Shown piece after piece: positions 15,995 through 20,984 of a DNA stretch of 28,889 nt. Source of the DNA: CAZEDL01 sp964585245 (GTDB lineage: Bacteria; Patescibacteriota; Patescibacteriia; Magasanikbacterales; GWA2-37-8); NCBI GenBank assembly GCA_964585245.1, contig CAZPCV010000012.1, positions 1-28,889 on the forward strand. Reading direction: 5' to 3'. Position 1 is the first letter of the stretch, and each line of letters begins with the position of its first letter. The translations under genes were made by a program, and so were the position numbers. The notes beneath the pieces are model-generated. The model did not search any database and was not told the origin of the DNA. It saw only the letters and a program-made list of their open reading frames with translations.

Positions 15995-16543
15995 ATGCGT
16001 ATTTCCCGCCGTTCCCGTAAACCGGAAGATCCGAAAAAAATTCATTTTTACAACGAAGGGATTAGCGCTCCGGAAGTTTTTGTATTGGATTCAACCGGAA
16101 AAGCGTTGGGCGCAATGGCCACTGCCGCTGCCCTGCGTTTGGCTCGCGAACAAGAGCTTGATCTCGTAGAAATTAACCCCAAAGCCACGCCGCCGGTAGC
16201 CAAGATCATTGACTTTGGCCAATTCCGTTACGCCCAAGAAAAAGAAATTCGTTTGCGCAAAGCCCATCAACACGTAATCGAAATCAAAGGTGTACGTTTG
16301 TCGCTGCGCATCGGCAAGCATGATATCGAAATCAGAAAAAATCAGACGCTTAAATTTTTGAATGATGGCGACAAGGTTAAAGTAGAAATCATTTTACGCG
16401 GCCGAGAAAATCAGCAAGCCGCTCTCGCCTTCGATATTCTTAAAAATTTCATTGCCGAAATAAACAAGGAAGTTCCGGTGCGTCTGGAACAGCCGACCGA
16501 ACGTCAGGGCAATAAAGTGACTGCGATTATTGCTAAAAACTAG
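15995..16543 (+). CDS. infC: translation initiation factor IF-3
   Basis: A 182-residue protein of normal family length. IF3 binds the 30S subunit, checks the start codon and initiator tRNA and keeps subunits apart. The N-terminal domain shows FYNEGISAPEVFVLDSTG and DLVEINPKATPPVAKI; the C-terminal domain shows KGVRLSLRIGKHDIEIR, LNDGDKVKVEIILRGRE and RQGNKVTAIIAK. It begins with ordinary ATG, not the ATT used for autoregulation in E. coli. Gene order infC-rpmI-rplT is the classic one. Its stop codon TAG is the first triplet of the repeat TAGGAATTAG. Confidence 0.97.
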   Translation: MRISRRSRKPEDPKKIHFYNEGISAPEVFVLDSTGKALGAMATAAALRLAREQELDLVEINPKATPPVAKIIDFGQFRYAQEKEIRLRKAHQHVIEIKGVRLSLRIGKHDIEIRKNQTLKFLNDGDKVKVEIILRGRENQQAALAFDILKNFIAEINKEVPVRLEQPTERQGNKVTAIIAKN

Positions 16544-16615
16544 GAATTAGGAGTTAGGAATTAGTTTGTAGACACTTACAAAAACTACAAGCTAATTCCT
16601 ACAAGCTAATTCCTA
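16541..16615 (+). repeat. TAGGAATTAG palindromic repeat cluster between infC and rpmI
   Basis: TAGGAATTAG (16541-16550) can pair with CTAATTCCTA (16606-16615). Inside it, TAGGAATTAGTTTGTAG (16555-16571) pairs with CTACAAGCTAATTCCTA (16585-16601) with one G-U pair. The result is a nested hairpin filling the whole spacer and including the infC stop codon. There is no T-run, so it is not a terminator. Confidence 0.75.
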
Positions 16616-16623
16616 ATAATTAT

Positions 16624-16821
16624 ATGCCGAAACTCAAAACGCACAAAGCGACTGCCAAGCGCTACCGTGTCACCAAGACCGGTAAAATCGAAAAACGCGC
16701 CGCCGGACAGAATCATTTTAATGGCCGAGAAAATGGTAAAGTCGGACGTAACAAAAAATCAGATGTGATTATGAGCACTTCTCTAAATCGCATTATGCAA
16801 ATTAATTTACCTAATGCCTAG
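16624..16821 (+). CDS. rpmI: 50S ribosomal protein bL35
   Basis: A 65-residue basic protein. It starts MPKLKTHKATAKRYRVTKTG and contains KRAAGQNHF, the usual L35 pattern, and lies between infC and rplT as in most bacteria. The ATG has no Shine-Dalgarno sequence; upstream is the palindromic repeat. Its TAG stop is the first triplet of the next repeat cluster. Confidence 0.97.
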   Translation: MPKLKTHKATAKRYRVTKTGKIEKRAAGQNHFNGRENGKVGRNKKSDVIMSTSLNRIMQINLPNA

Positions 16822-16909
16822 GATTTAGGAGTTAGGAACTAGCTGGTAGAAACTTAGATTCTTCGCCGCTAATTCCTACACGCTAATTCCTACACGCTAA
16901 TTCCTACAC
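16819..16909 (+). repeat. second TAGGAATTAG-type cluster with three tandem 14-mers before rplT
   Basis: The left arm begins at the rpmI stop codon (TAGGATTTAGGAG, then TTAGGAACTAGCTGGTAG). The right side is three exact tandem copies of GCTAATTCCTACAC (16868-16881, 16882-16895, 16896-16909), the last ending one base before the rplT ATG. The arms are inverted copies of each other and belong to the same family as the cluster at 16541-16615. Confidence 0.75.
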
Positions 16910-16910
16910 T

Positions 16911-17255
16911 ATGACTCGTATTAAAGGTGGCATGCTCCACGCCAAACGCCGCCGCGGCATCCTTAAACACACCAAAGGTTTCCGCTGGGGACGTAAATCA
17001 AAAATCAAAGTAGCGAAAGTGGCCAAAATGAAAGCTGGCCAGCACGCCTTTGATTCACGCCGCATGAAAAAGCGCACCACCCGCAGCTTGTGGCAAATCA
17101 AAATCAACGCGGCTGCCCGCAAAGTAGGTATGACCTACAGCCAGTTTATGGGCGCACTCAAGAAAAAGAATATTTTGCTTGATCGCAAAATCCTGTCTCA
17201 GATTGCAGCCAAAAACCCAGCCATGTTCAACAAAATTGTGGAAATGGCTAAATAA
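16911..17255 (+). CDS. rplT: 50S ribosomal protein bL20
   Basis: A 114-residue basic protein of standard length. It binds 23S rRNA early in 50S assembly and often represses its own operon. It has RIKGGMLHAKRRRGILKHTK, FRWGRKSKIKVAK, RRMKKRTTRSLWQIKINAA and GMTYSQFMGALKK, typical of L20. It is the last gene of the infC-rpmI-rplT operon and is followed by a strong terminator. Confidence 0.97.
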   Translation: MTRIKGGMLHAKRRRGILKHTKGFRWGRKSKIKVAKVAKMKAGQHAFDSRRMKKRTTRSLWQIKINAAARKVGMTYSQFMGALKKKNILLDRKILSQIAAKNPAMFNKIVEMAK

Positions 17256-17277
17256 GCAACCAACCCAATACATCCTT

Positions 17278-17307
17278 ACCACCTCCCCTGCGGAGGTGGT
17301 TTTTTTT
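17278..17307 (+). terminator. intrinsic terminator of the infC-rpmI-rplT operon
   Basis: ACCACCTCC (17278-17286) pairs with GGAGGTGGT (17292-17300) around a 5-nt loop and is followed by seven T. Confidence 0.93.
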
Positions 17308-17474
17308 ACTCACCCCAAGCAACATCCACCTGACTTTCGGGGTTTTTTGCTTAGTCAGAATGACTGGCAGGTGGCACCTAATAAAACTGATACTCTTTAG
17401 CTTATACTAGCCATATTTTATCTAATTTAAGAGAAAAAATTGCTATAAAAATGCGTTTATCCACATTGACATAT

Positions 17475-17503
17475 TTGACAAATAATCCTTCTGAGCGTAC
17501 TAT
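17475..17503 (+). promoter_or_regulatory. promoter of the candidate small RNA
   Basis: TTGACA (17475-17480), a 17-bp spacer and TACTAT (17498-17503). Start of transcription is expected near 17510. A second TTGACA lies 10 bp upstream (17466-17471). The rest of the stretch 17308-17474 shows nothing else that I can support. Confidence 0.65.
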
Positions 17504-17509
17504 GAATTC

Positions 17510-17606
17510 TTAGAAAAGATCTTGAAATGTGTTTGGTACGTGGTGGTGGTACCCCCTCCTTTACCACTTGCCTATTACCGAACACTTCCAGGATCTTTTG
17601 TTTTTT
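17510..17606 (+). ncRNA. candidate hairpin small RNA, unknown family
   Basis: An RNA of about 95 nt is predicted from the promoter at 17475-17503 to the T-rich end at 17599-17606. AAAAGATC (17514-17521) pairs with GATCTTTT (17592-17599). Further in, GTGTTTGGTA (17529-17538) pairs with TACCGAACAC (17576-17585), and GTGGT (17540-17544) with ACCAC (17563-17567). The result is one long rod with an internal bulge and a C-rich loop, closed by its own terminator. It contains no start codon with a useful frame. It lacks the GGAAGGAAGCAG loop region of SRP RNA and is too short for 6S RNA or RNase P RNA. It sits between rplT and tRNA-Asp. Confidence 0.6.
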
Positions 17607-17622
17607 GGTGTATAATTTGCTG

Positions 17623-17651
17623 TTGACAAGCTAACCAAGCTTATTTATAAT
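17623..17651 (+). promoter_or_regulatory. consensus promoter of tRNA-Asp
   Basis: A perfect TTGACA (17623-17628), a 17-bp spacer and a perfect TATAAT (17646-17651), 20 bp before the tRNA gene. Confidence 0.92.
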
Positions 17652-17671
17652 AAGGCAGCTTTATACAATTT

Positions 17672-17745
17672 GGGTCGGTAGTTCAACTGGTTAGAGCACT
17701 GCCCTGTCACGGCAGAAGTTGCGGGTTCGAGTCCCGTCCGACCCG
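17672..17745 (+). tRNA. tRNA-Asp (anticodon GTC)
   Basis: A 74-nt cloverleaf. The acceptor stem is GGGTCGG with CCGACCC, the anticodon arm is CTGCC-CTGTCAC-GGCAG with anticodon GTC, and the T-arm is GCGGG-TTCGAGT-CCCGT. The discriminator is G as usual for tRNA-Asp. CCA is not encoded (CTG follows), so it must be added by a nucleotidyltransferase. Confidence 0.97.
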
Positions 17746-17766
17746 CTGAGAACTTTTCTCCAAAAG

Positions 17767-17790
17767 AATCGCTTGTAAAAGCGATTTTTT
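17767..17790 (+). terminator. intrinsic terminator of tRNA-Asp
   Basis: AATCGCTT (17767-17774) and AAGCGATT (17779-17786) around loop GTAA, running into six T. Confidence 0.9.
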
Positions 17791-17879
17791 ATTTTAGCTT
17801 AACTACTGACGAAATATTATAAATGAGTAAAACATGTTTTTAAAAAGATGAAAAATTAGTTCAAAATGATTTGGACTAT

Positions 17880-17909
17880 AAAAAATACACCATTAAATGG
17901 TGTAAAAAA
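17880..17909 (-). terminator. terminator of the Fur-family gene (A/T tracts on both sides)
   Basis: TACACCATT (17886-17894) and AATGGTGTA (17896-17904) form a palindrome flanked by A-tracts and T-tracts on both strands. It lies 19 bp past the stop codon of the Fur-family gene and could act in both directions. Confidence 0.75.
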
Positions 17910-17927
17910 TACTCAATTAATCTAAAT

Positions 17928-18359
17928 TTATTTTTTCTGACACTTGGCGCAGAAGCCAAAAAACTCGAGATCATGGCGAACCACCTTGAAGCCGTGATGG
18001 CGATTGATATATTTTTCCTGTCGTACGATATCTTCTTCAAAACTTACATCTTCTACCTGCTTGCATTTGAGACAGACCAGATGATGATGATGGTCATCCG
18101 GGATCAATTCGTAATGCTTGGCCCGATTCGCTAAATTTATTTCATGGATAAGGCCATGTTCCTGAAGAGCTGCTAACTGGCGGTATACGCTAGTTTTATT
18201 AGCGAACAGTTGTTTCTTTTCTAACTTTAATAATAACATCGGTACGGACAGCGGCTCTGTAGCGGCACTAAAGATTTCAATCAAGGCGCGTCGGATATCA
18301 GTGAGTCGCTCACCTTTGGCCTGCAAATCCTTTAAAACAATTTTGGCAGCTTGTTGCAT
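17928..18359 (-). CDS. zur: Fur-family metal-responsive repressor, Zur-like
   Basis: A 143-residue protein of usual Fur-family length. The N-terminal winged helix (~15-85) has the recognition helix in NKTSVYRQLAALQEHGLI. The C-terminal dimer and metal domain starts HHHHLVCLKC (~90-99). The structural zinc site is C96-x2-C99 and C137-x2-C140. Zinc specificity is inferred from the neighbour 61 bp upstream, a ZnuA-type zinc-binding protein, and from three identical dyads (GCAACTWAGTTGC) next to the surrounding promoters. It has its own promoter at 18369-18397 with an almost absent leader. That promoter lacks the dyad, so autoregulation is not indicated. Confidence 0.85.
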   Translation of the reverse strand: MQQAAKIVLKDLQAKGERLTDIRRALIEIFSAATEPLSVPMLLLKLEKKQLFANKTSVYRQLAALQEHGLIHEINLANRAKHYELIPDDHHHHLVCLKCKQVEDVSFEEDIVRQEKYINRHHGFKVVRHDLEFFGFCAKCQKK

Positions 18360-18368
18360 ATGCCAGAC

Positions 18369-18397
18369 ATTCTAGCATAGATTGGGCCTATTATCAA
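18369..18397 (-). promoter_or_regulatory. promoter of the Fur-family gene, nearly leaderless transcript
   Basis: On the minus strand TTGATA (18397-18392), a 17-bp spacer and TAGAAT (18374-18369) preceded by TGC, an extended -10. The -10 ends only 9 bp before the ATG at 18359, so the mRNA would start within a few bases of the start codon. Confidence 0.75.
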
Positions 18398-18420
18398 GGT
18401 TACCGATGCTCCCCTAGCCT

Positions 18421-19395
18421 CTATTTACAATCTAAAGCGGTGCGCAGATTTTTTAAATTAGCCTGCATTTGCGTGAAGTAGTTTTCGCCTTGGCCCAGCT
18501 GATCCGGCGTCAAGCCTTCGAGCGGGTTTAAAACCAATGTCTTGGCACCTACTTCTCGCGCCAAGGTGTCGGCCAATTCCGATGGAGCCAGACTTTCAAA
18601 AAAGATGTACGGGGTATTATTTTTCTTCATAAAATCGGCCAGTTCCGCCAGCTCTTTGGCCGACGGTTCGGCTTCGGGTGATAACCCGGCAATGGACACT
18701 TGATTTAAACCATAGGCCGCCGCGAGATAATGAAAGGCGGCATGAGACGTAACGATATTTTTTTCTTTACACTCGGCTAACCCCGTTCGATAGGATTCGT
18801 TCAGCAGGTCCAATTTAGCAAGTAAGGCCTCTTCTCGCTCTGCATATAAACCGGCATTTTTTGGGTCGGCCGCACTAAGGGCTGATTTAATTTTGGCAAC
18901 CACCTGTTTTGCTAAAACCGGGCTTAGCCAAACATGAGGATCTGTCGCTAGATTCTCTGCTTCGTGATCACTACTCTCACCATGAGTATGTCCGTCACCT
19001 TCTTCGGGCGCGGCGGCAATAGCCAGTTCTTGGCCGGCGTTCACGATTTTAGCAGCCGGCACGCCGCCAGCGCCGAGTAGCTTCGCAGCCCACGGCTCGA
19101 AACCGGCGCCGTTTATTACTAACAAGTCACTCTCCCCTATTTTTACCCGGTCTTGAGTGGTTAACTCGTAGTCATGCGGCTCAACTCCCGCTGGCGTGAG
19201 ATTGTAAACGTCGGCAGTCTCGCCGGTAATTTCTTTGGTAAAGAAATAGAGCGGGTAAAAAGAAGTTACTACCGAGAGCTTTGATTCCGGCGGCTGATCC
19301 GCCACAGGGTGCTTCTCATTGATTTTAGAATATGCCAGGACAGAGGCAGTGATTAAAACAACCAGCGATACCAACACTATGCCATTTTTTTTCAT
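18421..19395 (-). CDS. znuA: ZnuA-like zinc-binding protein of an ABC importer
   Basis: A 324-residue member of the ZnuA/cluster A-I family. Start chosen at the ATG at 19395, which places the N-terminal hydrophobic segment (~6-21, IVLVSLVVLITASVLA) first. There is no lipobox cysteine, so it is probably held by an uncleaved signal anchor or is released. Family marks: FYPLYFFTKEI, H74 in GVEPHDYE, a His/Asp/Glu-rich flexible loop (~131-145, DGHTHGESSDHE), H154 in DPHVWLSP, H218 in SHAAFHYLAAAYGL and E267 in FFESLAP. These are the usual zinc ligands. The membrane and ATPase subunits (ZnuB, ZnuC) are absent from the window, so it must pair with subunits encoded elsewhere or act alone. It is transcribed leftward from a region holding two copies of the putative zinc operator. 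Confidence 0.9.
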   Translation of the reverse strand: MKKNGIVLVSLVVLITASVLAYSKINEKHPVADQPPESKLSVVTSFYPLYFFTKEITGETADVYNLTPAGVEPHDYELTTQDRVKIGESDLLVINGAGFEPWAAKLLGAGGVPAAKIVNAGQELAIAAAPEEGDGHTHGESSDHEAENLATDPHVWLSPVLAKQVVAKIKSALSAADPKNAGLYAEREEALLAKLDLLNESYRTGLAECKEKNIVTSHAAFHYLAAAYGLNQVSIAGLSPEAEPSAKELAELADFMKKNNTPYIFFESLAPSELADTLAREVGAKTLVLNPLEGLTPDQLGQGENYFTQMQANLKNLRTALDCK

Positions 19396-19468
19396 AATTA
19401 CTATTTTAAAATAAGTGACTAAAGTGATACTACGTGAAAAATAATTGATGAGCAAGGTGCGACCTGTG

Positions 19469-19488
19469 GATAAATGCAACTAAGTTGC
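19469..19488 (-). promoter_or_regulatory. putative zinc operator 1 and leftward znuA promoter
   Basis: The 13-bp dyad GCAACTAAGTTGC (19476-19488) lies next to a poor -10 box, TTTATC on the minus strand (19474-19469). The 17 bases upstream of that box, AACGCAACTTAGTTGCA, are identical to the spacer of the promoter at 20823-20851. This supports a leftward promoter with the operator in its spacer, though the -35 is not recognisable. Confidence 0.65.
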
Positions 19489-19489
19489 G

Positions 19490-19531
19490 TTGACAGATTG
19501 ATTAAACTATGGTTTATTGCAACTAAGTTGC
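19490..19531 (+). promoter_or_regulatory. rightward promoter with putative zinc operator 2
   Basis: TTGACA (19490-19495), a 17-bp spacer and TTTATT (19513-19518), immediately followed by the dyad GCAACTAAGTTGC (19519-19531). The operator covers the expected start of transcription, so a bound repressor would block initiation. Operators 1 and 2 are 43 bp apart centre to centre, about four helical turns. Confidence 0.75.
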
Positions 19532-19542
19532 AGGAGAGAAGA

Positions 19543-20127
19543 ATGATAATCGAACTAAAAAGGGCCGTCGCCGTTCTGGCGATGGTCGTGTCCTTTTTTA
19601 TCTGTCCGGGCTTGGCCTGGGCGGATGAGGACCACGATGACTCGGATCGACGACCCACATCTCACGCCCACGCTGGGCACGAACACGGAACAACCGTCAG
19701 TCTCCTACTGGGGATGGGTGCGGAGTTCCGCGGCGGCCTACGCCGTGGAGGAGGGCTCTTCGCTGGATGGGCTCCGCTCGCCGCCGAACTCCACGTGGAG
19801 ATTGCCGAAGGCTGGGAGTTCGCTCTCGGTGCCCACTTGGTGTGGGCAGGGGGGCAGGAGGTCGATATCGGCCTCCACCCAGGTGTGATGAAGGAGTGGT
19901 GCTCCTCGGGGGGAGGAGCCTGTTTCGCCTTCGGGCCTATCCTATCGATCGCCGCCCTCCACGAGGAGAGCGGCTGGGGTCTGGGGTTGGGAGGTGGCCT
20001 GGGGAGCCACCTCACATTCTGGAACCGCTTCGCGATAGGCGCCGATGTTCAAATCATCGGTGCCTACCAAGACAAGAGGTGGGCACCGCAGTGGTCTGCG
20101 GTCCCCACCGTGTACTACAGATTTTGA
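19543..20127 (+). CDS. exported His-rich protein, outer-membrane-barrel-like, probably transferred
   Basis: A 194-residue protein. Start chosen at the ATG at 19543, six bases after a strong AGGAG, the clearest Shine-Dalgarno sequence seen in the window. A signal peptide (~8-27, VAVLAMVVSFFICPGLAWA) is followed by an Asp/His-rich stretch (DEDHDDSD, SHAHAGHEHG) suited to metal binding. The rest alternates Gly, aromatic and aliphatic residues (GGGLFAGWAPLAAELHVE) and ends in YYRF, the style of a small Gram-negative outer-membrane beta-barrel. The gene is far richer in GC than its neighbours: the stretch 19741-19800 has 43 G/C of 60, against 24 of 60 at 20461-20520. This points to recent horizontal transfer, or less likely an assembly chimera. 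Its promoter carries the putative zinc operator. Function unknown; zinc capture or transport is plausible. Confidence 0.78.
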   Translation: MIIELKRAVAVLAMVVSFFICPGLAWADEDHDDSDRRPTSHAHAGHEHGTTVSLLLGMGAEFRGGLRRGGGLFAGWAPLAAELHVEIAEGWEFALGAHLVWAGGQEVDIGLHPGVMKEWCSSGGGACFAFGPILSIAALHEESGWGLGLGGGLGSHLTFWNRFAIGADVQIIGAYQDKRWAPQWSAVPTVYYRF

Positions 20128-20154
20128 CAGGCCAGTGCCCCCACACTAGCCTGT
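20127..20154 (+). other. hairpin after the GC-rich gene
   Basis: ACAGGC and GCCTGT, plus AGTG and CACT, pair around CCCCCA with single-base irregularities. A C-rich stretch rather than a T-run follows, so it is at best a weak or factor-dependent terminator. Confidence 0.35.
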
Positions 20155-20207
20155 CCCCCTTCTCACCAATTTCTAATTTAGTAGATAAATTATTAACTAA
20201 AAAATAT

Positions 20208-20792
20208 ATGAAAATACACCTATTGGTTCCGCTGCTAATTTTCAGCGCATTCTTCGCACCATTAAACAAAGCATTCGCCTGGACACTCATAGAACCAACC
20301 CCAGAAGAAAATGAAACTGAAATACCTACTACCCCTACATTTCGCCCTGCCCCCACTTTCAATCAATCCTACGCCGCGCCAGTTTATTACCGGACACCAG
20401 TTTCCAATTATGTGCCGGCTCCTGCCGCGGCATACATCACGCCACCAGCTCCGGTGTATTACCCAAGTCAAAGCATTGAGCCTAAGACGGAGCCAAAAAA
20501 TCAATACCGAAAAAATACGTATACCAGGGAAACAAACACGGCCACTTATCAAAACACCAAACGAAATGAACCGCATGTAAAAGAGAAAAATATACCCACC
20601 TATCAGGCACCGAGCTACGCCAAAACCTCGGTCTATACCTATACCAGAACTTTCGCAAACGATTCCTATCAACGCACTCTTGAGCCCGAATCGTACCGAT
20701 CGTCTGACGAAATATACACCTACCAGCCTGAGGCAACCGCTGCCTACACCCGCGTGTATGTTCCGGACACCTATTATTATACGTACCAATAA
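20208..20792 (+). CDS. exported Tyr/Pro/Thr-rich low-complexity protein, unknown function
   Basis: A 194-residue protein. The ATG at 20208 gives a clear signal peptide (MKIHLLVPLLIFSAFFAPL, cleavage probably after AFA near 24). The mature part is rich in Tyr, Pro, Thr and Ala with irregular short motifs such as APVYYRTP, PAPVYYP, SVYTYTRTF and a terminal YYYTYQ. No cysteine or known domain is visible. Such sequences are usually extended and may lie in the cell envelope or be cross-linked. AT-rich codon use matches the local genome, unlike the GC-rich gene just before it. No promoter of its own is evident, so it may be read through from the zinc-controlled promoter at 19490. It could be an ordinary orphan surface protein. 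Confidence 0.7.
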   Translation: MKIHLLVPLLIFSAFFAPLNKAFAWTLIEPTPEENETEIPTTPTFRPAPTFNQSYAAPVYYRTPVSNYVPAPAAAYITPPAPVYYPSQSIEPKTEPKNQYRKNTYTRETNTATYQNTKRNEPHVKEKNIPTYQAPSYAKTSVYTYTRTFANDSYQRTLEPESYRSSDEIYTYQPEATAAYTRVYVPDTYYYTYQ

Positions 20793-20822
20793 TATCGATC
20801 ATTTTATCCACAGAGCCAGCTC

Positions 20823-20851
20823 TTGACTAACGCAACTTAGTTGCATATAAT
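20823..20851 (+). promoter_or_regulatory. promoter with putative zinc operator 3 in its spacer
   Basis: TTGACT (20823-20828), a 17-bp spacer and perfect TATAAT (20846-20851). The spacer contains the whole dyad GCAACTTAGTTGC (20832-20844). A repressor bound here would exclude RNA polymerase, so this is the clearest of the three operator sites. Confidence 0.85.
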
Positions 20852-20895
20852 ACTAACGTACATTATCACTGGGCAGATGCTCAGTACCAAAAGTC

Positions 20896-20936
20896 ATAAA
20901 TCGACCCTGAAGAAATCAGGGTCGATTTATTTTTTT
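20896..20936 (+). terminator. strong terminator between the zinc-controlled promoter and the YibE/F gene
   Basis: ATAAATCGACCCTG (20896-20909) and CAGGGTCGATTTAT (20917-20930) form a perfect 14-bp stem with a 7-nt loop, running into seven T (20930-20936). Transcripts from the promoter at 20823-20851 would end here after about 79 nt unless the terminator is bypassed. Confidence 0.85.
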
Positions 20937-20946
20937 GGCAAAAAAA

Positions 20947-20955
20947 TGGTATACT
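20947..20955 (+). promoter_or_regulatory. extended -10 promoter for the YibE/F gene
   Basis: TGGTATACT, an extended -10 element just after the terminator and 29 bp before the ATG at 20985. No convincing -35 box is present. It could give zinc-independent basal expression of the YibE/F gene. Confidence 0.45.
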
Positions 20956-20984
20956 GCTTTTACCAATCAAAGTATTTCTTATGT

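Noticed and set aside
16868..16909. CRISPR array, because of three tandem repeats.
   Set aside because: The 14-bp units abut without spacers and belong to the same palindrome family as the neighbouring spacer; no cas genes are present.
17510..17606. SRP RNA (4.5S) for the hairpin RNA.
   Set aside because: The conserved GGAA tetraloop and the AGCAG internal loop are missing on both strands.
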